Assembly (NCBI RefSeq): GCF_000746205.1
Contig: NZ_KN050825.1
Coordinates: forward strand, 352,590 to 416,589
Direction of reading: 5' to 3'
DNA from: Halorubrum sp. BV1
Lineage (GTDB): Archaea; Halobacteriota; Halobacteria; Halobacteriales; Haloferacaceae
Length of the DNA: 64,000 nt
Below, piece by piece: positions 51,701-61,916 of this stretch (its first letter is position 1; each line of letters opens with the position of its first letter). The notes below the pieces were generated by a model. It was not told where the DNA came from. It saw only the letters and a list, made by a program, of their open reading frames with translations, and did not search any database. Both the position numbers and the translations under genes were made by a program.

Positions 51701-52536
51701 TCCCTCTGATTTACAAGGACGCATTCTACGGTGTTCTCACCGTGTACGCGGGAACGACGTCTGGATTCCCGGATTCGCTGAGGTCCGTCTTACGGGAACT
51801 CTGCGATTTGGTTGCTCACACGGCTGCGACGATCGAGCAAAAAGCGGCCCTGCATACGACACAGACGATGGAGTTGGAGTTCGAGATCAGAGACGACTCC
51901 ACCCTGTTCTGTCGGCTCGCTACCGCTCTCGGGTGTGAGATTACAATTACCTCGATCGTCGCACGGACGGAGGCGTCGGCGCTCGCCTTCGCCAGCGTCG
52001 ATCACGGAACGCCGGAAGAGGTCGTTCACGCGGCAGAGCAGTTGGACGAGATCGAGAGCGCCACTCTGATGCAGCGGACGAATGACACGTTGGTTCGGTT
52101 TCGGTTGACGGAACTGTGTATCGGCGCGGCGCTGTCCGACAGAGGATTTGTCGTACGCCGACTGGTCGCTGACGGGACTCGGTGCCAGTTGGCACTGGAA
52201 GTTCCGAAGACAGGGGGGTCCCGGCAGGCGATCGATCTGATCATGTCGGAGTTTACTGACGCCCAACTGCTCGCTAAGCGGGAGTCCGATACCGCACTCG
52301 ATACAAAAAACGGAGCACCAACGGGCGTGCTCGAATCTCTCACCCCTCGGCAGCGCGAAGTCGTAGAAACGGCCTACCGGTGTGGATACTTCGAGTCACC
52401 TCGGCGTATGAGTGGGACGGAACTCGCAGAGATGCTCGAGTTTTCAAACTCGACATTCCACGAACATATCCAGCGGGCAGAACAGACGCTGTTTGGCGAG
52501 CTGTTACATGGTGTCGAGAGTTCGCTCGATACGTAG
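48775..52536 (+). CDS. PAS/LOV/GAF sensor-regulator with HTH domains at both ends (bat-like)
   Basis: A 1253-residue soluble protein. Order: a winged helix (about 10-68), a PAS domain (80-200), a second PAS (205-320), a LOV domain (330-445), two more PAS domains (about 450-690), two GAF domains (about 700-1020), a bacterioopsin-activator-type region and a C-terminal HTH-10 (about 1185-1250, [18 protein letters not shown]). The LOV domain has GQDCRFLQG with photoactive C373, flavin-contact [11 protein letters not shown] and GTQEDITE. There is no kinase domain, so light or redox sensing probably acts directly on DNA binding. The base composition is much less GC-rich than in flanking genes. Confidence 0.85.
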   Translation: MSSVPTLSEVSDVFNALGPPGTPLTTPEVAESFDCTDRTIYNKLETLVEDGTLETKKVGARGRVWWRPVERDRGAEQQTDETYRALFQSLDKAICVITFDFDEDGQPVDYRFVESNSAFEALTGLQDTEGKSVRELVPDSDAHIFDAYTTVAQTGESTRFITRFETLDDQWIDAHMYRVGEPDDHTVAVLFDDVTGEKRAVQEVYESKNRLDALMRATTDGIYRMSPDWSEIYQLAEDNFVSTDRPSTWQAYVPETDHARVKQAIDEAIETQSPFELEHRIRCADGTTGWTHSRAVPILEDGEIVEWFGTTTDITERKEQEREKDLLWRAIEKANSPLIMAEPGADDTPISYANEAFEQITGYSESEVIGQDCRFLQGESTREEPVRKLREAIDNQEQVTAELRNYRKDGTEFWNSVTITPVYDTDEELVRFLGTQEDITERKRQERKRKQVIDRVTDGIFELDADWQFTFVSDQAETLLDTSEAEILGRSIWDVFETVRDTPFEARYRAVMNTREPTSFTEYYPALDGWFDVQAYPNSDGGIAVYFRDVTERKEQEQARQRAEKRYQKLLEMAPVPVVAVDPTTGDILEANEAAGTLLDRPAADLIGENRASVHPAENRDGYDSIFTDTTERKETWRHLPDGSPTTIVTAGGDEVPVEITTKRIELEGDDVVFKMIQDVSDQFEYQRRIATLNDAIQELFNAEEGPETTRKAVETLADILDVSTVAFYAFGEDEWKLRPTVHASASDAPEQLAHLPPFEPGDGVEWDAFTSGQTAVVDDFRTRQTEYEFERALRSELAVPIGDWGVLIAGDARPERFDDWTVRLVETLGAVTEGALDRNEREQDLEDHKRELEKVESLNQRIRDIGHEIVHADTRGELEQAVCECLVTSDSIEFAWVGHTDLETKTVAPHAQAGAGKDYLDSVSLTLDEGTDTEPAVQATQSREVRHQSNTATSVRHSDWQKEAIKRGFRSVMSIPLIYKDAFYGVLTVYAGTTSGFPDSLRSVLRELCDLVAHTAATIEQKAALHTTQTMELEFEIRDDSTLFCRLATALGCEITITSIVARTEASALAFASVDHGTPEEVVHAAEQLDEIESATLMQRTNDTLVRFRLTELCIGAALSDRGFVVRRLVADGTRCQLALEVPKTGGSRQAIDLIMSEFTDAQLLAKRESDTALDTKNGAPTGVLESLTPRQREVVETAYRCGYFESPRRMSGTELAEMLEFSNSTFHEHIQRAEQTLFGELLHGVESSLDT

Positions 52537-52628
52537 ATACAACCCCCACATGTTCGGGTTTTAGAGAAGAAAACCCTCGTATACAAGCCCAGACGATGAT
52601 GTGTGTGTGGTGTGTTCCTAGACTGGGA

Positions 52629-54119
52629 ATGGCTGACAGGATAACAGCGGAGGATCGAAAACAGGTAGACGGGACACGGTTGATAGATGAACTTGGGATC
52701 GACCAACAGCAAATCGCGTGGCGGAAGGACTTCACAAACTTTGAGCAAGCAGACGAGAAGCGACTTTCGGAGCTGAACAGCGTTGTCGAGCCGGTCATTG
52801 ACGATGCGGTTGAGGATTTTTACGAGCATTTGGAATCGTACGATGAAACCCTCGAGATATTCGGCCGTTCGAGCAAAGGCATCGAAGCGCTCAAACAGAA
52901 CCAGCGAGAGTATCTGAAAGGCTTATTCGACGGAGAGTACGGCCAGAGTCACTTCGAGACCCGCGCCCGAATCGGGAAAATACATGATATGCTGGATCTC
53001 GGACCGAAGATCTATCTCGGTGCCTACAGTATCTTTTACCGGCAGCTGATCGACGCCGTCGTCGATGACCTGAAAACAAATCTCGCACAGACGGACGGCG
53101 GCACTGCGGCACAGCAGAGCGGATCTCTCACACCGGAAGGGGCGCTCGATGAACTCGCCGAGCGCATGCAGTCGATGTTGAAAGTAATGAACCTCGACCA
53201 GCAGGTGGCTATGGATACCTACATCCAGTCGTACAGCGAACAGCTTGAGTCCGAACTGGAACAACAACACCGGGTCATCGACGATGTCGATACGCAAGTA
53301 ACGCAGGCCATGCGGACCGCTGAAAACATCACAGAAAGTACAGATAAAATCAGTCAGAAAACCAAAGAGCAAGCGGAGTCGATGAACCAGGTCGCAAGCG
53401 AAGTCTCGGGCATGTCCGCCACTGTCGAAGAAATCGCATCGACGGCAGACGAAGTGGCCGCAGTGAGCGAGCAGGCCGAAGAGCTTGCAGAAGAGGGTCG
53501 GGGGGCTGCAACGGAAGCGATCGAAATGATGGAACGGGTCGACGACTCCGCGCAGACCGTCGCCACCGACGTCGAACAGCTCCAAGGGCGCGTCAACGAG
53601 ATCGACGAAATTGTCGAAGTCATAAACGACATATCAGCACAGACGAATCTGCTCGCGTTGAACGCCTCGATCGAGGCCGCTCGTGCCGGCGAAGCGGGAG
53701 ACGGGTTCGCAGTCGTTGCAAACGAAGTGAAGAGTCTCGCCGAGGACTCACAGGAGCACGCGGGCACGATCGAACGGATGGTTTCGGACATCAAAGAAGA
53801 CACGGCAGAAACAGTCACCAGCCTCAAAGAAACGACGGAGGAAGTCAATCGGGGAATCGAGCAGGTCACCACAGCGATGGACACGCTACAAGACATCGCT
53901 GAATCCGTCCAAGAGGCGTCACAGGGTATCCGCGAGGTCTCCGATGCAACCGGAGACCAAGCCGCAAGCACCGAGGAAGTGGCGAGTATGGTCGACGAAT
54001 TGGTCGAGCAGGCAGATTCGGTCGCCAACGAGGTCGAAACCATTGCCGCGGCAAACGAGGAACAAGCAGAGAACGTCGACCAGATCAGCGAGACGGTTCA
54101 GCAACTCACGACAGAGTAA
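52629..54119 (+). CDS. hemAT: Globin-coupled aerotaxis transducer HemAT
   Basis: A 496-residue soluble transducer. Residues about 10-185 are a globin sensor ([35 protein letters not shown] with proximal H119). The MCP signalling region follows, with the tip [20 protein letters not shown]. Haloarchaeal HemAT binds oxygen at heme and signals to CheA. The start at 52629 matches the start of homologs (ADRI...IDQQQIAWR); an ATG at 52596 is possible. The next gene starts nine bases after the stop, so hemAT is probably co-transcribed with the LOV kinases. Confidence 0.92.
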   Translation: MADRITAEDRKQVDGTRLIDELGIDQQQIAWRKDFTNFEQADEKRLSELNSVVEPVIDDAVEDFYEHLESYDETLEIFGRSSKGIEALKQNQREYLKGLFDGEYGQSHFETRARIGKIHDMLDLGPKIYLGAYSIFYRQLIDAVVDDLKTNLAQTDGGTAAQQSGSLTPEGALDELAERMQSMLKVMNLDQQVAMDTYIQSYSEQLESELEQQHRVIDDVDTQVTQAMRTAENITESTDKISQKTKEQAESMNQVASEVSGMSATVEEIASTADEVAAVSEQAEELAEEGRGAATEAIEMMERVDDSAQTVATDVEQLQGRVNEIDEIVEVINDISAQTNLLALNASIEAARAGEAGDGFAVVANEVKSLAEDSQEHAGTIERMVSDIKEDTAETVTSLKETTEEVNRGIEQVTTAMDTLQDIAESVQEASQGIREVSDATGDQAASTEEVASMVDELVEQADSVANEVETIAAANEEQAENVDQISETVQQLTTE

Positions 54120-54128
54120 CACATCTAC

Positions 54129-56387
54129 ATGCCTAGCGGAGATCCAACGTCACGGGCGGAGGGACACCCCCAGTCACGGCAGGGCGAGTTCGGATGCGTG
54201 TTGAACACGGGTCCAACTACGAGGAGCGAACAAATCAACGTGCTTCACGTCGATGACAACGAAGGGATCTTAGATCTCAGCGCGTCGTTTCTCGAAAAAA
54301 AGCACGATTCGATATCGGTTCACAGCGAACACCGTGTCGAAGGGGCACTCGAGTATCTCGACGCGAATGACGTCCATTGTATCGTCTCCGACTACGATAT
54401 GCCGGGATGCAACGGCATCGAGTTTCTCGAACAGATCCGCGAGACGTATCCGGATCTTCCATTTATTCTCTTTACCGGGGAGGGATCCGAAGAGATTGCG
54501 AGCAAGGCGATCTCGAAGGGAGTAACGGACTATCTACGAAAGCGAACGGGCGCAGAGCGCTACGAGCTTCTGGCCAATCGAATCGACAACGTCGTTTCTC
54601 AGCGCCGGTCAGAGCAACGCGCAAACCAGACCGAACGATGGCTCGTGGAACTCGCTGAAGAGACGCAAAACGTACTCTGGATCGTCACTGCGGACATGGA
54701 TGACGTGATCTTCATCAATTCCGCGTTTGCGGAGCTGTACGACCTTCCGATACACCGCTTCCGCGACGATCCGCTGTCGTTTTTGGAGGCGACGCACCCC
54801 GACGATCGGGCAGAGGTAGCACAAGCCGTCGAACGGCTTCAAGACGGGGAGACCGTTGAAGTCGAACATCGGGTCAACGCAGGCGAGGACTACCAACGGT
54901 GGGTGTACGTTCAAGGAAAGCCCATCTACGACGGCGACGGCAACATCGCTCGGATCGTCGGGTTCATCACGGAGATCACTGAACGAAAGGAGCGCGAACG
55001 GAAACTTCGACAGTTTCAGCGGGCTGTCGAGGCCTCGGGTCACTCGATTTACTGTACTGATCGAGACGGCGTCATCGAGTTCGTTAATCCGGCTTTCGAG
55101 GAGTTGACCGGATACACCGCTGAGGAAGCGATCGGGGAGACACCGCAGCTCCTCAAGTCTGGCGAGCACGATCAGGCGTTCTACAGCGACCTGTGGGAGA
55201 CGATCCTCAGCGGCGACGTCTGGCGGAGCGACGTGGTTAACCAGCGGAAAGACGGCGAACGGTTCATCATCGATCAGACGATCGCGCCGGTGAGAGACGA
55301 GTCGGGAGAGATCACGCACTTCGTCGCGGTCAACACTGACATCACGGAGCAACGAGCCACCGAGCGTAAACTGGCGATCCTCCGGACGGCGATCGACAAC
55401 GCCCACTCACCACTCATCCTGACTGATCCACAGCAGGAAGACAACCCGATAGTGTACGTCAATGAGGCGTTTGAAGACATCACGGGATATCCGCAAACGG
55501 AAGTCCTCGGTCGGAACTGCCGGTTCCTCCAGGGTGAAAGAACCGACCAGGAGACGGTCGCCAAGCTTCGAGAGGCAATCGAGAACGAAGAGCCGATCAC
55601 CGTCGAACTCCAGAATTATCGGAAGGACGGAACGCCGTTCTGGAACGAGTTGACGGTCGCGCCGGTGTACGATGGGGATGGCGCTCTCGTCCGGTATCTC
55701 GGTACACAGCGTGACGTCACCGGCCAGAGAAAGCAAACTCGGGAATTGAAGCGGCAGAATGACCGCCTCAACAAGTTCGCCAGCGTCGTCTCTCACGACC
55801 TTCGAAATCCGTTAAACGTGGCGAAAGGCCGGCTCCAACTCGCCAGAGAAGAGTGTGAAAACGAGCACATGTCACACGTTGAGGACGCTCTCGATCGGAT
55901 GGAGGCGCTGATCACCGACATGCTGACGCTGGCTCGTCAAGGACAAAGCGTCACCGAGGTCGAATCGGTCCGGCTGGCACCGTTGTTCGAGGAATGCTGG
56001 GACACTGTCGAGACGGAAGCAGCCTCGTTCGTGGTCGAGATCGACACGGAGACCTCGATTCGAGCAGACCCCAGTCGCATGAAACAAGCGTTTGAGAATC
56101 TGCTCCGAAATGCAGTCGAACACGGCGGCTCCGGTGTCACGGTGACGGTTGGCACGCTGGACGACGGCGTATATATCGAGGACGACGGTCCGGGGATATC
56201 AGAGCAGAGCTACGGTCAGGTATTCGAATCCGGGTATTCGACGAGGGCATCCGGAACCGGATTCGGATTGAGTATCGTCAACCAGATCGTGGATGCTCAC
56301 GGGTGGAGCATACGAGCGACCGAGAGCGAGTCAGGTGGCGCTCGCTTCGAAATTACGGGCATCGGACGTACCGTGCCACAGACATGA
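54129..56387 (+). CDS. REC-PAS-PAS-LOV histidine kinase
   Basis: A 752-residue soluble hybrid kinase. An N-terminal receiver (about 35-150) has the phosphoacceptor D88 in IVSDYDMPGCNG. PAS domains follow at about 165-290 and 295-410. A LOV domain (418-533) carries the exact motif GRNCRFLQG with C464, plus NYRKDGTPFWN and GTQRDVTG. HisKA has H556 in VVSHDLRNPLN, and HATPase_c has NLLRNAVEHGG and GTGFGLSIV. It lies directly after hemAT, and its stop overlaps the next small gene (ATGA). The receiver may be fed by CheA or another kinase. Low GC. Confidence 0.88.
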   Translation: MPSGDPTSRAEGHPQSRQGEFGCVLNTGPTTRSEQINVLHVDDNEGILDLSASFLEKKHDSISVHSEHRVEGALEYLDANDVHCIVSDYDMPGCNGIEFLEQIRETYPDLPFILFTGEGSEEIASKAISKGVTDYLRKRTGAERYELLANRIDNVVSQRRSEQRANQTERWLVELAEETQNVLWIVTADMDDVIFINSAFAELYDLPIHRFRDDPLSFLEATHPDDRAEVAQAVERLQDGETVEVEHRVNAGEDYQRWVYVQGKPIYDGDGNIARIVGFITEITERKERERKLRQFQRAVEASGHSIYCTDRDGVIEFVNPAFEELTGYTAEEAIGETPQLLKSGEHDQAFYSDLWETILSGDVWRSDVVNQRKDGERFIIDQTIAPVRDESGEITHFVAVNTDITEQRATERKLAILRTAIDNAHSPLILTDPQQEDNPIVYVNEAFEDITGYPQTEVLGRNCRFLQGERTDQETVAKLREAIENEEPITVELQNYRKDGTPFWNELTVAPVYDGDGALVRYLGTQRDVTGQRKQTRELKRQNDRLNKFASVVSHDLRNPLNVAKGRLQLAREECENEHMSHVEDALDRMEALITDMLTLARQGQSVTEVESVRLAPLFEECWDTVETEAASFVVEIDTETSIRADPSRMKQAFENLLRNAVEHGGSGVTVTVGTLDDGVYIEDDGPGISEQSYGQVFESGYSTRASGTGFGLSIVNQIVDAHGWSIRATESESGGARFEITGIGRTVPQT

Positions 56388-56569
56388 GCACAAACCCAGA
56401 CATATTCGGACAGATCGTCTGCGATATATGTCGTTATTTCGCTCTCGTTGAAAAGACCCCGACGCAAAATCCGCCACTGCCCGCACCGACCGAAACGGAT
56501 CAAGATAGTGCCACGAGCAACGGCCACGACACGACATCTCGAACAGAGAATACAAAAGAATCCCAATGA
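56384..56569 (+). CDS. 61-residue protein linking the two LOV kinase genes
   Basis: A small protein starting MSTNPDIFGQIVCDICRYFA. It has one CxxC and a 35-residue polar, disordered tail rich in T, P, N and S. It overlaps the upstream kinase stop (ATGA) and its own stop overlaps the downstream kinase start (ATGA). This tight arrangement argues that it is real. I do not recognise a family. It could be an adaptor, or a means of coupling translation of the kinases. Confidence 0.6.
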   Translation: MSTNPDIFGQIVCDICRYFALVEKTPTQNPPLPAPTETDQDSATSNGHDTTSRTENTKESQ

Positions 56570-59500
56570 GCGAACCAGGATCACCAGCAACTAATCCAGA
56601 AGAGAACCACCAGGTGCGACGTGAGATTTTCGAACGCATGTCTGACGGTGTCGTGGCACTAGACGATACACTCCGGATCACATTCGTCAACAGTTCCGCG
56701 ACGACACTGCTTGATGCCGACGCCGAGTCTCTCCTTGGCGAAGACATTTGTGACGTATTCCAGAATCAGAGGGACAGGACGGTTCGAGACACAATCAAGC
56801 AGGCAATCGAAACCGGAGAACTAGCCTCGTTCGATTGTTCTCCCCAGAGAGCAGGGCAGTGGTGTAAGGTCAGAATCCACCCGGGTGACGAGGGCGTGAC
56901 TATTGTCCTCAGCGACATAACAGAAGATCGACACAAGGCAGAACAGGCAGATACGTTATTCAACAACGCACAAGACGGGCTGTTTGTCATCGCAGTCGAA
57001 AACGCTGGAGAGACGTTCCGTGTCAAGCGAGTTAACCCCGCATACGAGACAGTTACGGGCACTTCAGCCGTCGAACTACAAGGGAAAACAGTCCGTGAAA
57101 TCACCGGGAAAGCGGACAGCGCACATGTCCGTGAAAAATACAAAGAGTGTGTCAGCGGACAACAGCCTGTCCAATACAAAGAATACCTGTCAACGTTCGA
57201 CGGCGGATCGTGGTGGGAAACGCGAATCGCACCGGTACTGGTCAATGGAACGGTTTCGCACATTGTCGGATCGACACGGAATATCACCGAACAGAAGCAA
57301 CGCGAGCAACGTCTACAGAAGTTCGAACAGATGGTCGAACACACCGGACACGCCGTCTTCTTTACCGACGCAGATGGGCAGATCGAATACGTAAATCCAG
57401 AATTCGAGGACCTAACTGGATACACAGCTGTTGAAGTGCTCGGAAAGAAACCTGGTTTTCTCAATTCCGGTGAGCACGACGATGCGTTTTTCGCCGACCT
57501 ATGGGACACTGTTCTGGACGGCGAAGTCTGGAGTGGCGAAATCGTGAATAAACGCAAGGACGGAGCACACTTCGTCGCCAACCACACGATTGCGCCGGTG
57601 ACAGATGACTCGGGAGACGTAACTCACTTTGTCGCAATCTATAATGATATTACTGGGCGAAAACGGCGTGAAACCGAACTCCGACAAAAGACGCGTGCGC
57701 TCGAAAACGCGCCGGTCGGAATCACGCTTACCGATCCGTCACAGGAAGATAACCCCATGACCTACGTAAACAAGCGGTTCTCCGAGGTTACGGGCTATGA
57801 AAAGGAGGACTCCATCGGTCGGAACTGCCGGTTCCTTCAGGGCGAGAGGACCGACCCCGATCAAATCGAAACGATCCGCGACGCCGTTAACGAGGTTGAG
57901 TCGACTGAGACGACCCTACTGAACTATCGTAAGGACGGGACCAAATTCTGGAACCAGTTATCCATTTCTCCCGTGAAAGACGAAAACGGCGAATTGGAAA
58001 CCTTCGTCGGATTCCAAAAAGACATCACCGACAAAAAAGAGCGCGAACAGCGCTTAGAAACCTACGAACTCGTCGTGCAGGCGATGAATGAAGTTGCATA
58101 CCTCGTTGACGATAACAAGCGCATCCAGTTTGCTAACGATGCGGCACTTGAGTTTGCAGGTGTCTCACATGAAGCGATGAAGGGGCGGCAGATCGGACCG
58201 GTGACCAAGTCGATGGCTGCACCGGACGAAGATCCCACACGGTTCATCAACGTGATCGATTCGCTCCTCGAAGATGACAAACCCGATGTCGGTGAATGGA
58301 TCCAAGAGCCGGATGGGACAGAAACGTTGTCTTTAGGATTTGGTCTCGAATTAGACTCGGTTGGCAAGATATACACTGAGCAGCGGTTTGTCCCCGTAGA
58401 ACTCTACGACGGTGAGCGAGGTGTTGCAGTTATTTCGCGGGATATCACACATCAACAAGAAAGAGAACAAGAGATCCAGACCCACCTCGTACAGGCGCAA
58501 GAAGTCGGACACGTCGGGAGTTGGTTCTTGGAAATCGAAACCAGCGACCTCCAGTGGTCGGATGAATGTTATCGGATCTTCGGCCTAGAACCAGGGACAG
58601 CGATGACGTATGAACGGTTTCTAACAATCGTTCACCCTGACGACCGTGACAAAGTAACAGAAGCATGGGATGACGCATTGGAGAACGGCGGGTACGACAT
58701 AGAACACCGAATCGTGGTAGAGGGTGAGACACGATGGGTTCGAGAGATAGCAGAAGTTGAATTCGACGCGGACGGAGATCCGGAGAGCGGTATCGGTGTC
58801 GTCCGGGACATTACAGAACAGGTGCAGCGGACCCACGAAGTGCGCGCACAGAAGAGGCGATACGAGTCACTATTCAAAAACGTCAGCGGCGCAGTCGTAG
58901 TGACGGATACTGCGGGCAATATTACGACGTGCAACCCGGGATTCACCGATCTGTTTGGATATGATATTGACGAAATCGAAGGAGACCATCTGCGCACAAT
59001 CACAGACAATGGAGCCGATATCGAACGCGTGCTTGAAGCGACAGCTGTCCCGAACAAACCGAAGATCATCAACTACCAGAAAAACACCGGACACGTCTTC
59101 TCGGGCGAATCACGAGGATCACCGCTACGGACCCATGATGGCGATATTGATGGCTACGTTGTTCATATTATAGATATTTCTGAAGAGCAGGAAAACCGCG
59201 AACATCTGCAAGTGCTCGGGCGCATCTTCCGCCATAACGTGAGGAACAATATGAATGTGATCATGGGGGCGGCACAACGCATCCGAGAGCATGGATCGGA
59301 CACGGTGACGCCGTGGGCTGAGAAGATACTCGAGAAAAGCCAGACCTTCGTCGAAATGGGAGAAAATCAACAGAGAATCACCAAGCTTCTGACCCGAAAG
59401 CGTGAAACGGAGGATATCGACGTCGTTCCGATACTCAAAGAGGTCGTCTCGGGCGTACAGAAACACTATCCTGATGCGACGCTGAATGTTGATCTGGCTA

Positions 59501-59871
59501 CCGGCGGTCAAGCGAATACTGTACGTGAGATCGACGCGGCGATCCGAGAACTGGTACAGAATGCAATTATTCACTCGGAGCAGACGCGCCCACGCGTCGA
59601 TATTCGCCATCGATACACAGATGCGATTACTGAGATTACGATACGGGACAATGGGCCGGGAATTCCGGAACAAGAATGGAGCGTATTGACCGCAGACGGA
59701 GAAATCAATTCACTGAACCACGGAACGGGGCTCGGACTTTGGTTCGTCAATCATGTTGTTCGCCGGTCGAATGGGACCCTGTCATTTGACACGAACGAGT
59801 TAGGAGGGACAACGGTGAGGATCCGGCTTCCGACGAGTATGTCTCACGCGAAACAGGCGGGGGATTGCTAG
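56566..59871 (+). CDS. Multi-PAS/LOV histidine kinase
   Basis: A 1101-residue soluble kinase. PAS domains lie at about 15-120, 125-245 and 250-365. A LOV domain (375-490) has GRNCRFLQG with C421, NYRKDGTKFWN and GFQKDITD. More PAS domains follow (about 495-610, 615-740, 745-870). The dimerisation H-box is FRHNVRNNMN with H890. HATPase_c has VQNAIIHSEQ, DNGPGIPEQE and GTGLGLWFV. No receiver domain is present. Together with the 54129 kinase it may form a hetero-pair, since PAS units of the two are closely similar. GC content is close to 50% in parts. Confidence 0.87.
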   Translation: MSEPGSPATNPEENHQVRREIFERMSDGVVALDDTLRITFVNSSATTLLDADAESLLGEDICDVFQNQRDRTVRDTIKQAIETGELASFDCSPQRAGQWCKVRIHPGDEGVTIVLSDITEDRHKAEQADTLFNNAQDGLFVIAVENAGETFRVKRVNPAYETVTGTSAVELQGKTVREITGKADSAHVREKYKECVSGQQPVQYKEYLSTFDGGSWWETRIAPVLVNGTVSHIVGSTRNITEQKQREQRLQKFEQMVEHTGHAVFFTDADGQIEYVNPEFEDLTGYTAVEVLGKKPGFLNSGEHDDAFFADLWDTVLDGEVWSGEIVNKRKDGAHFVANHTIAPVTDDSGDVTHFVAIYNDITGRKRRETELRQKTRALENAPVGITLTDPSQEDNPMTYVNKRFSEVTGYEKEDSIGRNCRFLQGERTDPDQIETIRDAVNEVESTETTLLNYRKDGTKFWNQLSISPVKDENGELETFVGFQKDITDKKEREQRLETYELVVQAMNEVAYLVDDNKRIQFANDAALEFAGVSHEAMKGRQIGPVTKSMAAPDEDPTRFINVIDSLLEDDKPDVGEWIQEPDGTETLSLGFGLELDSVGKIYTEQRFVPVELYDGERGVAVISRDITHQQEREQEIQTHLVQAQEVGHVGSWFLEIETSDLQWSDECYRIFGLEPGTAMTYERFLTIVHPDDRDKVTEAWDDALENGGYDIEHRIVVEGETRWVREIAEVEFDADGDPESGIGVVRDITEQVQRTHEVRAQKRRYESLFKNVSGAVVVTDTAGNITTCNPGFTDLFGYDIDEIEGDHLRTITDNGADIERVLEATAVPNKPKIINYQKNTGHVFSGESRGSPLRTHDGDIDGYVVHIIDISEEQENREHLQVLGRIFRHNVRNNMNVIMGAAQRIREHGSDTVTPWAEKILEKSQTFVEMGENQQRITKLLTRKRETEDIDVVPILKEVVSGVQKHYPDATLNVDLATGGQANTVREIDAAIRELVQNAIIHSEQTRPRVDIRHRYTDAITEITIRDNGPGIPEQEWSVLTADGEINSLNHGTGLGLWFVNHVVRRSNGTLSFDTNELGGTTVRIRLPTSMSHAKQAGDC

Positions 59872-59958
59872 GGACGCAACACCCCACACGAAAATAGCGG
59901 CACTTCACCGAGTCGCAGGAAACCTGGCTGTGGTCTGCTTCGACGGCGACACCATATC

Positions 59959-59965
59959 AAAAAAA
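59959..59965 (-). terminator. T-tract terminator after the lactate permease gene
   Basis: Seven T on the minus strand (seen as AAAAAAA on the plus strand), about 28 bases past the permease stop. Confidence 0.5.
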
Positions 59966-59992
59966 GAAACTGCGACAGCGTTCTAGCGGAAT

Positions 59993-61738
59993 TTAGAACA
60001 CGGTCGGGAACAGCACGTAGCTGAACAGCAGACACAAGATTCCGACGCCTGACGCGTAGTAGAGGAGCGGAATGAGGTTCAGCCGCATCACCCGTCCCTC
60101 CTGTCCGAGGAGACCGACCGTCGCCAGCGCGGCGACGAGGTTGTGGATCGCGACGAGGTTCCCGATGGCACCGCCGACGGCCTGTGCGCCGACGATGATC
60201 GTTCGCGGGAGCCCGAGCTGCGTCGCGGCCTCGAACTGGAACGCGCCGAAGGTGATGTTCGAGACGGTGTTCGACCCGGCCATCGCCGCGCCGAGCGCGC
60301 CGATGAGCGAGGCGAACGCCGGGTACGCGGCACCGAGCAGGCCGGCGGTCGTCTGCGCGAGCAAGACGATCATGCTCCCGACTTCCGGTGCGCCCGGATG
60401 CGTGCCGGACTGGAGCATCACCTGCACCATCGCGATGACGAACACTAAGGCGATGAACGGCGAGACGATCTTCCGACCGGCTTCCTTCCACGCTTCGCTG
60501 ACCTCGTTACCCGACATGCCGAATATCGGAATCGCGAGCACGGCGCTCACGAGCAGCCAGAAGCCCGGCACGTTCATCCACGCGACCGAGCCGCCAAGTG
60601 AGGTGCCGAGGATCTCGCCCCAGCTGACGACGAAGAGGTCTCGGTTGATGAAATTCGAGATCGGGTCGACCGCGCGGGTCACGACCAGGAGGATCACGAG
60701 CAGGACGTACGGCGACCACGCCTTGAACAGCGTCATATCCTCGCCGCCTTCGAGGTCGGCCGCCTCCGCCTCGATCGAGTCAGCGCCGTTCGAGCCGTTC
60801 GACTGACCGGGCTCGATCGTGCCCACCCAGTGGTCCGCCCACTGCTCGCGCTCGGGGAACTCCCACTCGTCGTCCGGCAGGAGGTACCCCGCGCGAAGGA
60901 TACTCAGGATGATCGTGCCGCCGACCATCGATCCGATGAGCGACGGGAACTCGGCCGTGAGGAACCACGCCGAGATCCAGTACGGCACGGCGAACGCGAT
61001 CCCCGAGAGGAGACAGAGCGGCGCGACCTCCCAGGCCGGTGCCAGCGAGCGCTCTTCTGGGTCACCAAAGAAGTAGACGACCATTCCGACGGCGAAAAGC
61101 GGCATCACAAACCCGACCAAGGCGTGATACGTCGCCGCCCACGCCGCCACGTTGACGGAGAACTCTTGGACGGTCATCCCACCCTCTTGGATCGCGGTGC
61201 GAGTGAACTCGACGCTCTCCATCGGACTCTGAATACCGACCACGATCGGGGTCCCCACCGCCCCGTATGTGACCGCGATGATGTGTCCGATGATGGCAGC
61301 GACCACGGCGGCGAGCGCCGGGAATCCAAGGCCCAAGAGCAGCGGCGCGACAACCGCGGCCGGCGTCCCGAATCCGGCGGCACCCTCGATGAACGTCGCC
61401 ATGAAGAACGCGATCAACACGATCTGGACGCGCCGGTCGTCACTGACCGTCGCGAACCCGCGGTTGATCCGGTCGAACGCTCCCGCCTCCATCAGCGTGT
61501 ACAAGAGGACGAGCGCGCCGAAGACGATCCAGAGGATCTCTATCGCGGTCATAAAGCCCGCCGCGGACGCCGCAGCGAGCCAGTTCACTGGCATGTTCCA
61601 CGCGAAGTAGCCCACCCCGATGGCTGTCACCCACGCAATCGGCATCGCACGGGTCGCCGGCCAGAGGAGGCCGACAAGAAGCACGCCCGCGAGCAGCAGC
61701 GGGAGCGCCGCGATCGCGACATCAACGCCGGACGTCAC
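59993..61738 (-). CDS. lctP: L-lactate permease
   Basis: A 581-residue transporter of the LctP family with about 13-14 membrane helices. Family stretches are FIEGAAGFGTPAAVVAPLLL and FASLIGALGAAMAGSNTVSN followed by QAVGGAIGNLVAIHN. It imports L- or D-lactate with protons, and possibly glycolate. A soluble acidic loop (about 310-350) lies between helices. The gene has a long AT-rich upstream region with a TATA box. The neighbouring genes do not encode lactate dehydrogenase. Confidence 0.93.
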   Translation of the reverse strand: MTSGVDVAIAALPLLLAGVLLVGLLWPATRAMPIAWVTAIGVGYFAWNMPVNWLAAASAAGFMTAIEILWIVFGALVLLYTLMEAGAFDRINRGFATVSDDRRVQIVLIAFFMATFIEGAAGFGTPAAVVAPLLLGLGFPALAAVVAAIIGHIIAVTYGAVGTPIVVGIQSPMESVEFTRTAIQEGGMTVQEFSVNVAAWAATYHALVGFVMPLFAVGMVVYFFGDPEERSLAPAWEVAPLCLLSGIAFAVPYWISAWFLTAEFPSLIGSMVGGTIILSILRAGYLLPDDEWEFPEREQWADHWVGTIEPGQSNGSNGADSIEAEAADLEGGEDMTLFKAWSPYVLLVILLVVTRAVDPISNFINRDLFVVSWGEILGTSLGGSVAWMNVPGFWLLVSAVLAIPIFGMSGNEVSEAWKEAGRKIVSPFIALVFVIAMVQVMLQSGTHPGAPEVGSMIVLLAQTTAGLLGAAYPAFASLIGALGAAMAGSNTVSNITFGAFQFEAATQLGLPRTIIVGAQAVGGAIGNLVAIHNLVAALATVGLLGQEGRVMRLNLIPLLYYASGVGILCLLFSYVLFPTVF

Positions 61739-61831
61739 GCGTCTCCCCCCCGTTGGCTCTCCGATACCCTTCGCCGTCGACGACTCGTATCATGAATTGA
61801 CATCAACATGCGACGCGAGTTGCATCACATT

Positions 61832-61846
61832 CATTAATTATAAATC
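61832..61846 (-). promoter_or_regulatory. TATA box of the lactate permease gene
   Basis: GATTTATAATTAATG on the minus strand, about 100 bases before the start codon. The transcript would have a leader of roughly 70 bases, unusual in this window and a possible site of control. Confidence 0.45.
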
Positions 61847-61916
61847 CCCGACTTCCCGCAGGATTAATCGTGTACCCTATCGGGGAGCGCACGACTGCCC
61901 CAGTGTCAGTGTAGTG

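Noticed and set aside
48775..59871. Island as a prophage or integrative element
   Set aside because: Despite the lower GC, I saw no integrase, transposase, tRNA target or flanking direct repeats at its ends.
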